A stretch of DNA of 64,000 nt, taken from positions 1-64,000 of the forward strand of contig CAKREB010000016.1 of the NCBI GenBank assembly GCA_934317005.1. The letters are read 5' to 3'. Both the position numbers and the translations under genes were made by a program. Each line of letters opens with the position of its first letter. Positions within the stretch are counted from its first letter, which is position 1. Source of the stretch: an uncultured Lachnospiraceae bacterium. Its GTDB lineage: Bacteria; Bacillota; Clostridia; Lachnospirales; Lachnospiraceae. Below are positions 5,935-14,262 of this stretch, one piece after another. Below the pieces are notes generated by a model. It searched no databases. It was not told where the DNA came from and saw nothing but the letters and a program-made list of their open reading frames with translations.

Positions 5935-8358
5935 ATGAACAGCATAAAAATATCGGTACGAAATTTAGTCGAATTTATTATGCGTTCCGGTGATCTTTCC
6001 GTTTCATCCACCGGTCTAAAAGATCCGGATGCCATGCAGGAGGGCACACGGATACATAAAAAATTGCAACGTCGCGCAGGCGCAGGCTATCGCGCCGAAG
6101 TTACCTTATCTCATGATTTTCTGATCACATATGATGAGATTGATCTTACTATCACACTCGAAGGTCGTGCAGATGGCATTTTCCAGACAGAAGCTGGAGA
6201 GTGCATCGATGAGATCAAGGGGGTATACCGCGATATTCACAGCATGAAAGAAGCTGTCCCCGTTCATCACGCACAGGCCTTATGCTATGCTTATATCTAC
6301 GCTCTGCAGAACTCTTTAGACAGCATAGGCATCCGCATGACATACTGTCATATTCCAACAGAAGAAGTACGTTACTTTACAGAACACCTCTCTTTCTCAT
6401 CCATAGAAGAACAGGTTCAAAGTATTCTTCAGGAATACGCAAAATGGGCCGCATGGCAGCTCAAATGGCAAAAGCAGCGCAATCTTTCTATCAAGCAGTT
6501 AGAATTTCCTTTTTCTTACCGCGAAGGGCAGAGTAAGCTAGTTAAAGGGGTTTATCAAAGCATTCTCCGTCAAAAGCGGCTGTATATCGAAGCTCCAACA
6601 GGAGTTGGCAAAACCATTTCCACGGTATTTCCATCCGTAAAAGCAATCGGAGAAGATTTGGCAGAAAAAATATTTTATCTTACTGCCAAAACAATCACCC
6701 GTACCGTAGCAGAAGACACCTTTGCACTTCTAAAAGCACATCAGACAAAGCTCAAATGCGTCACTCTGACTGCAAAAGAGAAAATATGTATCTTGGAAAA
6801 ACCATCCTGCAACCCTCAGACCTGCGAACGTGCCAAAGGACATTTTGACCGCATCAATGACGCAGTCTTTGATATTTTGACACTGGAAGACCTGATCACA
6901 CGTGAGAAAATTTTGTCATATGCCCAAAAGCATATGGTCTGCCCTTTTGAAATGTCCTTAGATATTTCCATCTGGTGCGACGTTGTGATTGGCGACTACA
7001 ATTATGTTTTTGACCCAACTGCGAATCTAAAACGCTTTTTCGCTGTCGATAAACAGAATGATTATATTTTTTTAATTGACGAAGCACATAATCTCGTAGA
7101 CCGTGCCCGCGAAATGTACTCTTCTACTCTAATCAAAGAAAATTTTCTTGCTATGAAAAAAATAACAAAAAGCAAAAACCGGAAAGTCACAAATGCACTG
7201 GAAACATGCAATCGTGCACTGCTGGCACTAAAACGTCAATGTGATGTTCTGCAAAAATATGATTCTATAGAAGTAGAACCTTTCGTCCTTCGTACAATGC
7301 GCCTTAGCACGATTTTAGAGGAATACTTTCAGCTTGAAGAACACCCTCACAATGAACATACTGTCCCTTTACTTCCATCAGAACGGGAACAACTTCTAAA
7401 TTTTTATTTTGAACTGAAAAACTTTCAAAATATTTATGAACTTATTGATGAGCATTATATTCTATATGGTGACTACTCCGAACAAAATGATTTCCGGCTG
7501 CATTTGCAATGCATGGACCCATCTGTGAATTTAGATAATTATCTGAATAAAGGACGCTGCAGTATCTTTTTTTCCGCAACCCTTTTACCGATTCACTACT
7601 ATCGCGAACAGCTTGCGGGCAGGGAAGAGGATTATGCCGTATATGCTCCTTCTCCCTTTTCCGCAGAAAAACGTCTTCTGATGATTGGGCAAGAGGTTTC
7701 TACAAAGTACACAAACCGTGGTCCTCTTCTATACCGGAAGATCTCGCAATACATTCTTACCTTCGCGAAAGGAAAGGTTGGAAACTATCTTGTCTTTTTT
7801 CCGTCTTACCGCATGATGCACGAAGTACAGGATGAATTAGCTGCATCTTCTTTTGTGCAGAATTCTGTCGACATATATGTACAAAGTACCTCTATGACAG
7901 AAAAAGACCGTGAAGACTTTTTAGAACATTTTCAAAAAGAACCCACCCGTACGGCCATAGGACTCTGTGTGATGGGCGGTATCTTTGGTGAAGGAATCGA
8001 CTTGAAAGACAGCCGCTTGATCGGCGCTGTCATCGTTGGCACAGGACTTCCTATGGTGTGCACCGAAAACGAACTTTTCCGCGAGTATTTTGACGAACAA
8101 AAGGGCTCCGGTTTTCCCTATGCCTACCAATATCCCGCCATGAATAAGGTTCTGCAGGCCGCAGGTCGCGTCATTCGCACTACAGAAGATGTTGGTGCAA
8201 TTCTGCTACTTGACGAACGTTTTTTACAAAGCAGTTACCAAAAACTATTTCCACGGGAATGGTTTCCTTATGATGTTGTCACATTGGAATCTCTTCCAGA
8301 TTATCTGTCCCGCTTTTGGGATAAATGGATTGACGCAGAATTACCTGAAACCCCTTAA
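5935..8358 (+). CDS. Cas4-like nuclease / XPD-DinG-type helicase fusion
   Basis: The 807-residue protein begins with a PD-(D/E)xK domain like Cas4 or AddB C-termini (RIHKKLQRR, GRADGIF, CIDEIKG at about 78-95). It continues with a superfamily 2 helicase: Walker A APTGVGKT (about 219-226), four cysteines around residues 285, 292, 297 and 335 that fit the XPD/DinG iron-sulfur cluster, DEAH (about 382-385), and C-terminal motifs FSATL, GIFGEGIDL and QAAGRVIR. It likely unwinds and trims damaged DNA 5'-3'. ATG 5935 is chosen because it follows the leader's GAAACGAGGA; an upstream in-frame ATG at 5902 lies within the leader. It sits behind repair-type genes. Confidence 0.87.
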   Translation: MNSIKISVRNLVEFIMRSGDLSVSSTGLKDPDAMQEGTRIHKKLQRRAGAGYRAEVTLSHDFLITYDEIDLTITLEGRADGIFQTEAGECIDEIKGVYRDIHSMKEAVPVHHAQALCYAYIYALQNSLDSIGIRMTYCHIPTEEVRYFTEHLSFSSIEEQVQSILQEYAKWAAWQLKWQKQRNLSIKQLEFPFSYREGQSKLVKGVYQSILRQKRLYIEAPTGVGKTISTVFPSVKAIGEDLAEKIFYLTAKTITRTVAEDTFALLKAHQTKLKCVTLTAKEKICILEKPSCNPQTCERAKGHFDRINDAVFDILTLEDLITREKILSYAQKHMVCPFEMSLDISIWCDVVIGDYNYVFDPTANLKRFFAVDKQNDYIFLIDEAHNLVDRAREMYSSTLIKENFLAMKKITKSKNRKVTNALETCNRALLALKRQCDVLQKYDSIEVEPFVLRTMRLSTILEEYFQLEEHPHNEHTVPLLPSEREQLLNFYFELKNFQNIYELIDEHYILYGDYSEQNDFRLHLQCMDPSVNLDNYLNKGRCSIFFSATLLPIHYYREQLAGREEDYAVYAPSPFSAEKRLLMIGQEVSTKYTNRGPLLYRKISQYILTFAKGKVGNYLVFFPSYRMMHEVQDELAASSFVQNSVDIYVQSTSMTEKDREDFLEHFQKEPTRTAIGLCVMGGIFGEGIDLKDSRLIGAVIVGTGLPMVCTENELFREYFDEQKGSGFPYAYQYPAMNKVLQAAGRVIRTTEDVGAILLLDERFLQSSYQKLFPREWFPYDVVTLESLPDYLSRFWDKWIDAELPETP

Positions 8359-8590
8359 TATCATGTAACTTTTTCTTATAATGCTATTTATAAAATCTTG
8401 TGACAAAAATTATTTTTTCAAACTGATGCTACAAAGGATTGATGCACTGCAAAACAGTTCGCACAATCCTGTTTTCAGTCCCGAAACTCTCAAAAATCAA
8501 AACAAATTTTACATATTCTTTTCTAACACCGTCCATACTATAGAGCATACCATTCCTTTTCATCCTACTGACATTCCGCATAGGATGAAC

Positions 8591-8698
8591 ATGTTGCTTA
8601 TCAGCATACGATTCTGTATTACGTGCAGCAGCATATGATTTGTGACATGCGCATTTGGCACAAATCCCATCAAACTATGAATGCGCAGAAACGAGGGA
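8591..8698 (+). promoter_or_regulatory. Pseudoknotted leader element, copy C
   Basis: A first stem may form from ATGTTGCT (8591-8598) and AGCAGCAT (8627-8634). The second is clear: GATTTGTG/CACAAATC (8637-8662) with loop ATGCGCATTT. The loop's TGCGCATT is complementary over 8 nt to AATGCGCA just before GAAACGAGG, the ribosome binding site of the gene at 8704. The plan matches copies A, B and D, while sequence identity outside the pseudoknot and the ribosome binding site is low. The remaining bases 8359-8590 show no gene. Confidence 0.55.
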
Positions 8699-8703
8699 TT
8701 CAC

Positions 8704-9135
8704 ATGGAAGAACACACAGTAGCGTTATTAAAAGAATGTAACTCCGGTTGTAAAATGGCAACCCAGAGTATCCGTCAGGTTCGCGAGTATGCCAAAGATC
8801 CAAAGCTGGAACGTATTTTAGATGCCTATGATAAAAAGCATCGTGATCTTGAAGAAGAAACCGATTGCTTATTATCAAAATATGAAAAATCAGAAGAGAA
8901 GCCAAGTACTCTGGCAGAATTTTGGTCCAAAATGGATATCGAAATGAAAATGATGCTTCATGCAGACAGCCACCAAATTGCCAAACTGATGATGGACGGC
9001 TGCAATATGGGAATCCAGACTCTAAGCGAGCATGTCAATCAATATAGCGAAGCCTCTAAAGAAAGCAGTACTATTGCAAAGAAAATTATTAAAGCAGAGG
9101 AAGATTTCATGGCAGAGATGAAGCAGTTTTTGTAA
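8704..9135 (+). CDS. Small all-helical (ferritin-like) protein of unknown function
   Basis: The 143-residue protein reads as four amphipathic helices (LLKECNSGCKMATQSIRQV, DPKLERILDAYDKKHRDLEE, FWSKMDIEMKMMLHADSHQI, then SEHVNQYSEASKESSTIAKK). It contains repeated E/H positions that recall DUF2383 or ferritin-like four-helix bundles, but no complete di-iron motif set is evident. There is no signal peptide. ATG 8704 is chosen because the GAAACGAGGG ribosome binding site and leader copy C directly precede it; an upstream in-frame ATG at 8623 would place the leader inside the coding sequence. I do not recognise a named function. Confidence 0.7.
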   Translation: MEEHTVALLKECNSGCKMATQSIRQVREYAKDPKLERILDAYDKKHRDLEEETDCLLSKYEKSEEKPSTLAEFWSKMDIEMKMMLHADSHQIAKLMMDGCNMGIQTLSEHVNQYSEASKESSTIAKKIIKAEEDFMAEMKQFL

Positions 9136-9163
9136 GAATAAAACATGTACAGGAAACTGTATT

Positions 9164-9286
9164 ATGGAAAATGGGGCTCTTTGCGGTGGAAAATTTCGTG
9201 CAATCCACACACCGGTGGTACTGACAAGAGAAAACCTGAGAGATGCAGGAGAAGCGCACGCCTGCCGAAGAGTTCTCATTTTTTAA
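9164..9286 (+). other. GC-richer segment: possible 40-codon ORF or structured RNA, unassigned
   Basis: Between the helical protein and the LytTR gene lies a segment distinctly richer in G and C than its surroundings. It encodes a 40-residue ORF with a weak ribosome binding site. It also holds pairing options (GGTGG with CCACC; CCTG-CAGG-CCTG) and strings such as ACCGGTGGTA and CTGAGAGATGCAGG that look riboswitch-like, but I could not fit it to the FMN, cobalamin, TPP or glycine consensus. Either a small gene, a degenerate riboswitch or a repeat is possible. Confidence 0.25.
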
Positions 9287-9406
9287 CTTTCGCATATTGA
9301 CTTTTTTCTGTTCCAAATCAAAATACCAATGCTAATGAGGCAACTCGAAAGTATCCTTTTCTCAGCAGCAAAAAGCTATATTCACCGCAAAAAGAAAAAT
9401 TTATAC

Positions 9407-9435
9407 TTTACAAATGAATGAATTCGACCGATAAT
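9407..9435 (+). promoter_or_regulatory. Promoter of the LytTR two-component operon
   Basis: TTTACA (9407-9412) and GATAAT (9430-9435) are separated by exactly 17 bp, about 55 bp before the ATG of the response regulator. The region 9287-9406 shows nothing else recognisable. Confidence 0.5.
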
Positions 9436-9491
9436 ACAATAGTAATAATAGGGAAATAGGGAAAATATACTAATACGAGGAAATACTACAT

Positions 9492-10181
9492 ATGAATACA
9501 CCTATTTTAATTTTAGAAGATGACCTAATTCAAAGGAAATCATTAGAAGCTTTAATCCGCGAATATTCTACAGCACTAGAACCTATTTCTGTTACTTCAC
9601 TAGACCGCGCAAAGGATGAACTCAATCATTTTGCTCACTTTAGCGCATTTTTTATTGATATTTCACTTGAATCCCATATTTCAAATACAGATGGATTACA
9701 ATTTGCAAAGCATATCCTTTTAACCCCAAAACACAAAGATACACCCATTATATTTGTAACAGGTTATCCCGAACATGTCTTTCATGCAATCAATGAATTT
9801 CATTGCTATGCTTATCTGTTAAAACCATTTAAAAGAGAAGATGTTTTTCAACAGCTTGACCGTATTTTCAAGACAGACTCCTCATTACGATTACGGACAT
9901 TGTCCGGCATTTATCAAAAAATTGATTACAACGATATCTTCTATATCCAATCTTTTGGGAGAAATATTCACTATCAAACAAGGTACGGAGAAATACGCTC
10001 CAGACAATACACCTTAAAAACATTAGAAGATATATTGCCAGGCTTTTTTTCCCGTTGCCATAAATCTTATATTGTTAACACAAACCACATAGTATCCTTT
10101 AATGCAACGAAACGAGTACTATACATACGAGAAATTGATGAGCAGATTCCCTACAATCAAAACTATCATGTCACCCTCTAG
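9492..10181 (+). CDS. AgrA-like LytTR response regulator
   Basis: The protein has an N-terminal receiver domain (acidic pair at LEDD, phospho-acceptor Asp in AFFIDISLE, TG in VTGYPEH, Lys in LLKPFKRED). The C-terminal LytTR DNA-binding domain follows from about residue 135 (IDYNDIFYIQSFGRNIHYQT ... FFSRCHKSYIVNTNHI). It should bind direct repeats upstream of target genes when phosphorylated by the kinase encoded next. Likely targets include the two cell-wall hydrolase genes at 11593 and 15004, which share an upstream motif; this is inference. Length (229 residues) is normal for AgrA-type regulators. Confidence 0.88.
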   Translation: MNTPILILEDDLIQRKSLEALIREYSTALEPISVTSLDRAKDELNHFAHFSAFFIDISLESHISNTDGLQFAKHILLTPKHKDTPIIFVTGYPEHVFHAINEFHCYAYLLKPFKREDVFQQLDRIFKTDSSLRLRTLSGIYQKIDYNDIFYIQSFGRNIHYQTRYGEIRSRQYTLKTLEDILPGFFSRCHKSYIVNTNHIVSFNATKRVLYIREIDEQIPYNQNYHVTL

Positions 10182-10204
10182 TACAACAGAAAGGACCCTA
10201 TTCC

Positions 10205-11534
10205 ATGAACACATTTTTATTATTTATTACTATTTTAATGCTCGTACTGCAAAACCTTACCTATATAGGATGTATGCTGTATTTATCCGGTGAGTACACT
10301 CTCAAATCACTTCTACCCCCCCCCCGAAAAACTACTGTTATCATTTATTTTATTTAATCTTGTCACATACATTATCCAACGCAGTGATAATCAATGGGTC
10401 ATGCTTGGACTCTTATTCGTTCTTCTTATGTATATTATCTTTCTATATATCAACACAAGCAAACCTATTAGTCAATGCTGTAATATCGCTTTATTTGGCT
10501 ACCTTATTGTCAGTTTTGCACAGACAATTGGCATTATATTAGTCAATCTGTTACATATTCCTTATAATCCGCAGCGTTTTGACAATATTGGTATATGCCT
10601 GATTTTTCTGCTTACTCCTCTCATTCTTATTGTTTTTCTATATTTTTGTCCGATTCATATAATAATGAACAAATTAGAAAAAAATTCTTACTTTTTTTCT
10701 CTGTGCATTATCTCTGTTGTTATTTTAGTATCAATTTATACCAGCTTTGACAGTAAATATATGGATGCCGGTCTGTTGATTTCTTCTGTATCCACGACAA
10801 TTCTCTTTGTCGGTATTGGTGGATTAATTTTGTATCAAAGTTTTCAAGACCAAAAGCGTAAACAGACACTTCATGATTATGAAACCTACCTGCCTATTTT
10901 GGAACAAATGATCCAAAATATTCAGAAAAACCAACATCGCTACAACAACCAAATTTCTTCCATCATTCATCTGGCTGACGTGCATACTGACTATGATTCT
11001 CTCTGCAACGCTTTAAACGAATTTTCTACTGCAACAAGGCAAGATGCAGATGAATCCTACTACGATTTCCTTCATTTGGAAAACAAGTTACTTGCCAGTA
11101 TTCTATACTGTAAAGTTCAGGAAGCATACAACCACAGCAAGCATATCATAGTCCATGTAATGGATTATTCTTTCGAAAGCAACTGTACAGACCTGGAAAT
11201 CGTAGATATCACCGGAATCCTTTTAGACAATGCGCTAGAAGCAACGCAGCCTGACCAGTTCATCTATGTTACCATTGGTGACACTTCCGTACAAAAGGAA
11301 AATCGAAAGTTCAAAATTTCCGTCCAGAACCCCGGACCTGCAGCTACTGACGAATATATCCGCAAAATTTTTCGTAAAAAATATACTACAAAGAAGAACA
11401 CGGAAGGACACGGGCTAGGACTTGCAATCCTTCAATCCACTGTCAATAAATATCATGGCGCAATTACGGTAAGCAACAGTTATCCGGAAGGGACAGAAGG
11501 AAAACGATACCTAAAGATAGAGGTGGAAGTATAA
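10205..11534 (+). CDS. AgrC-like membrane histidine kinase, frameshifted at a C10 tract
   Basis: The natural start is ATG 10205, preceded by AGAAAGGA and 23 bp after the regulator. This frame encodes a first transmembrane helix (MNTFLLFITILMLVLQNLTY) and then enters a run of ten C (10316-10325), after which it is out of frame. With nine C the frame joins perfectly to the rest: further membrane helices, the AgrC-type H box (KNQHRYNNQISS), N box (LDNALEA) and G box (GHGLGLAIL). As written only an internal GTG (10290), without a ribosome binding site, opens the downstream frame. It is either a phase-variable OFF state or a sequencing slip. Confidence 0.85.
10316..10325. repeat. Ten-base poly-C tract inside the kinase gene
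   Basis: An uninterrupted C10 run lies about 37 codons into the kinase gene in an otherwise AT-rich region, just after the first membrane helix. Homopolymer C/G tracts of 8-12 bases are classic slipped-strand mispairing sites. One base less restores the full-length kinase frame. Confidence 0.8.
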
Positions 11535-11592
11535 AGCATAACGATTCTTATACTAAATCATTGACTACTGAACCACGATATAGTCCTAATAC

Positions 11593-12708
11593 TCAATATC
11601 CCGGATTTGCAAAGCCAATGACATGCGCTCTGCTATAATCTGCACGATACCAGTGTGATGCTGAACGGTAATATGTATAAATCTTAACCGTTCTCGTTGC
11701 ATTGGTACCACTTCCCGTATTTCCCTCTGCCATAGTCAAAGAATTTCCATTAACCGCAATAACAATTCCTGTATGATCCGGTGTAATATCTCCATAGTTA
11801 TCAATTGCTGCCAAATCTCCAACCTGTGGTGTATATGACGCGGTGCTAGTGTTAGCTACGGCTTTCACTCCTGTTGTATGGTTATACCATGAAGCAAAAC
11901 TATAATACCGTCCCTTATTCATATAATACTTTGCCCATAGCGAAGTAGATGCATATTTGGGAACAATCGCATTAATCTGTGGTGTTGAATATCCTGCATT
12001 TGCCATAGCTGTCCGCGCAATATATGTTGCATACATGGCACAATACGGTGTCAACGAACCTGCCCCATACCATCTCTGATATATTCTGCCATTCGTTCCT
12101 ACAGATGCCTGCGCCAAATTATAAATATTCTGTTGTACTGTTCCATTTGGTGTTGTTACATCGGAAGATATCGAAGTGTCATTGTCTATAGCAGCATTTG
12201 ATTGAGAAAGTACATATGTATTTACATCTGATGCTGTTGCAAAAGCATACTTATATCCTCCTGATACCGGATACTTAATTTGAATATAATTGCCTTTGCT
12301 TCCCAAAACCATTACTCGATCTCCCACAGCCACATATCCATAATAGCTGCCACCATCCCGCATATAGGTATTGAATTTTCCCTTTGAAGTATACGTATCT
12401 CCACCTGTCGCTGTCAAAATGGCTGAAGTTGAAATATAACCGGTACGTCTGCCTCTTGCTGTCGGATAAGACACCTTAGAGTATCTACCGGTAACTAATG
12501 ATACATAGCATTCATCCGATGGGTAAATCCATCCCATCCCACGCGTTAATGCCGTATTTGAATACACTCTGGTATTATAATTATTGATTGTATGACACTT
12601 TCTGGTAGCTGCACTTACCTTTGCGGTATTTCCTAACATAAACACTCCAGCCAACATAATGATTGCAATCATAGTTAAAAACGTCTTTTTTTCAAATAAA
12701 TGTTTCAT
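11593..12708 (-). CDS. Secreted CHAP-domain cell-wall hydrolase with N-terminal SH3-like repeats
   Basis: A signal peptide ending at VSAA precedes two SH3-like wall-binding segments (about 35-175, ATRKCHTINNYNTRVYSN and a second starting near TYTSKGKF). After a linker, a CHAP-like amidase/endopeptidase domain follows, with the catalytic Cys in TPYCAMYATYIARTA and the His in TPDHTGIVIAV. It probably cleaves peptidoglycan cross-links during growth or lysis. The N-terminal half is almost the same as in the M23 protein at 15004-16038. ATG 12708 (MKHLF) parallels the start of that paralogue; an upstream in-frame ATG overlaps the ribosome binding site. Confidence 0.85.
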   Translation of the reverse strand: MKHLFEKKTFLTMIAIIMLAGVFMLGNTAKVSAATRKCHTINNYNTRVYSNTALTRGMGWIYPSDECYVSLVTGRYSKVSYPTARGRRTGYISTSAILTATGGDTYTSKGKFNTYMRDGGSYYGYVAVGDRVMVLGSKGNYIQIKYPVSGGYKYAFATASDVNTYVLSQSNAAIDNDTSISSDVTTPNGTVQQNIYNLAQASVGTNGRIYQRWYGAGSLTPYCAMYATYIARTAMANAGYSTPQINAIVPKYASTSLWAKYYMNKGRYYSFASWYNHTTGVKAVANTSTASYTPQVGDLAAIDNYGDITPDHTGIVIAVNGNSLTMAEGNTGSGTNATRTVKIYTYYRSASHWYRADYSRAHVIGFANPGY

Positions 12709-12796
12709 AATAATCACCATTCCTTTCCGGTAAATCAATGCGTTAGGATGACACACATTTATTTGTCATCCTTTCTTTGCCTTTGCGAGAATAAAA

Positions 12797-12852
12797 ATAA
12801 GGTTTTTGTAACCTTCATTCTTAACTTGAATTTAGTGTAACAAAAACCTTAT
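12797..12852 (-). promoter_or_regulatory. Shared upstream motif with 12-bp inverted repeat (CHAP gene)
   Basis: Perfect 12-nt arms ATAAGGTTTTTG and CAAAAACCTTAT flank the segment TTAACTTGAATTTAGTGTAACAAA. A closely related segment lies before the M23 gene (16101-16125), and a third, with the same inverted repeat, at 48971-49030. On the minus strand the core contains CAAGTTAAG, close to half-sites of AgrA-type LytTR regulators. It may be a regulator site, a terminator/antiterminator, or both. It lies about 110 bp before the CHAP start. Confidence 0.5.
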
Positions 12853-12915
12853 GCCTATTTTGCATATTGCATATTTTGACAAATAAAATGTCATAATTAA
12901 CATAATGAAAAATTT

Positions 12916-12963
12916 AAAAGCAGATAGCCATGCATGTTTACATACAAATTACTATCTGCTTTT
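12916..12963 (-). terminator. Intrinsic terminator of the YARHG gene
   Basis: Perfect 12-bp stem AAAAGCAGATAG/CTATCTGCTTTT (12916-12927 and 12952-12963), about 87 bp after the stop codon at 13050, followed on the minus strand by an AT-rich run with TTTTAAATTTTT. Confidence 0.7.
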
Positions 12964-13049
12964 GAACTCAACACCTTAACATCACAATATTATATTTTTA
13001 TGTATAAAAGATACTCCGTATATTTCATACCATTATTTCAGTAAAACTC

Positions 13050-14138
13050 CTACTGTTTTTCGCATTTCTGAATCAGTCGTAAGTTCTTAAGTTCATATGT
13101 ATTAAACTCAGCATCTCCTACATCCGTCTTCGTTGGTACATACCAGCTTTTACTCAAAAAATAATTTGATAGATTTTGATCTGAAAAAATATAACCATGT
13201 CTTGCATAGATTTCATTTCTTGCCAATCGCATCTGAGCTTTACTTAATTTCTTTATCTCCCGCTTCGTATAGTATCTGGTAGCTACCTCCGGCAAAATAA
13301 ATTCAGAATCATTCGTCAAATCATTTGATGTCTGCCTTCTTTTCCTAGAGGACTCTTTGGCGCTTCTCATATCCGTAAACAGATACGCACCATTATTTTC
13401 AACACAAGTGTATATATAACTCTGTTTCACTGTTTTTTGTGTTCCATCGGAATACAAAACCCGTATTTTCTCATAAGATGTCACCTCCGCCGTATAAGAA
13501 TCCAACCATTTCACATTTGTTGTCTGACAACTCTGTATACTCTCTTCTACTCCTTTTTCATACAGATTTTGCGACACTTTTTTCTGGGTTTCATAAATAT
13601 TGCTGCCAATCTGCATACAGTATTTGGCATCGGAGTAATCACCTGTATTTACAGCATTTACAAAGCAATATACATAATTTTGTAAATTATCCTCCGGTGA
13701 ATAGGAATAGTTTCCTGATTCCTCTTCCGGCATATCCGCTTCTTCATCTATATAACCACTATCCGGTGTTTCCGTCGGTTCCGAAGTCGGTGTTGCTGTC
13801 GGCTCTGTAGTTTCAGATATATCATCATTTTTCGCTACAGCAGTAGTTTCTTTTTTGTCTAGTGTATTGTCGTTCTTCTGTCCCTTAGGGCGAAAAAGCA
13901 CAAAGCACAAACTGACCACCGCAATCAACGCCACTGCAACAGCTATCGTCGTAACAATATTTGCGCTTTTTTTATCAGATTCTCTGTCTCTAATTTTAGG
14001 AACGCTATCATAGCTGTCGTCCTCCGCTCCTTCTCCCATGTAATAAACCCCATCGCCACCTTTAATCACCTTTTTTCCACAATAAGGACAAAACTTGGGA
14101 TTTTCTCCCATGTCCTTTCCGCAATTTCCACAAAACAT
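13050..14138 (-). CDS. Zinc-ribbon, single-TM protein with C-terminal YARHG domain
   Basis: An N-terminal double CxxC zinc ribbon (CGNCG ... CPYCG) is followed by a transmembrane helix (about 60-80, IVTTIAVAVALIAVVSLCFV). A Thr/Pro/Glu-rich linker and an NTF2-like middle segment come next. A YARHG domain is at the end (RLARNEIYARHGYIFSD, then FLSKSWYVPT), a module common on extracellular sides of Firmicute proteins with suggested wall binding. The zinc-ribbon-plus-TM layout recurs in the kinase island genes, so it may be a distant partner. The start is ambiguous: ATG 14138 is chosen; GTG 14147 is closer to GAGGTGA. Confidence 0.78.
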   Translation of the reverse strand: MFCGNCGKDMGENPKFCPYCGKKVIKGGDGVYYMGEGAEDDSYDSVPKIRDRESDKKSANIVTTIAVAVALIAVVSLCFVLFRPKGQKNDNTLDKKETTAVAKNDDISETTEPTATPTSEPTETPDSGYIDEEADMPEEESGNYSYSPEDNLQNYVYCFVNAVNTGDYSDAKYCMQIGSNIYETQKKVSQNLYEKGVEESIQSCQTTNVKWLDSYTAEVTSYEKIRVLYSDGTQKTVKQSYIYTCVENNGAYLFTDMRSAKESSRKRRQTSNDLTNDSEFILPEVATRYYTKREIKKLSKAQMRLARNEIYARHGYIFSDQNLSNYFLSKSWYVPTKTDVGDAEFNTYELKNLRLIQKCEKQ

Positions 14139-14262
14139 TTCTATCACGTCACCTCAAATCTGTATGTATTTTAATACCAATATTTTTCTGGAATACGCTT
14201 AATCCATCCGGTCAGTGCCTTTTTATTTCCACTCTCTCCTTTTTATTCATTATTACAACAAT

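Noticed and set aside
9164..9286. Assignment as FMN, cobalamin, TPP or glycine riboswitch
   Set aside because: Individual strings match parts of these consensus sequences, but no complete ordered set of conserved elements could be found, and the following gene is not a typical target.
10360..10542. Separate 60-codon ORF inside the kinase gene
   Set aside because: It is the continuation of the original start frame after the C10 tract, i.e. the out-of-frame product, not an independent gene.
12781..12810. c-di-GMP riboswitch suggested by GCAAAGGCAAA before the CHAP gene
   Set aside because: Only this short string matches; the second half of the aptamer (tetraloop receptor and P1b pairing) is absent.
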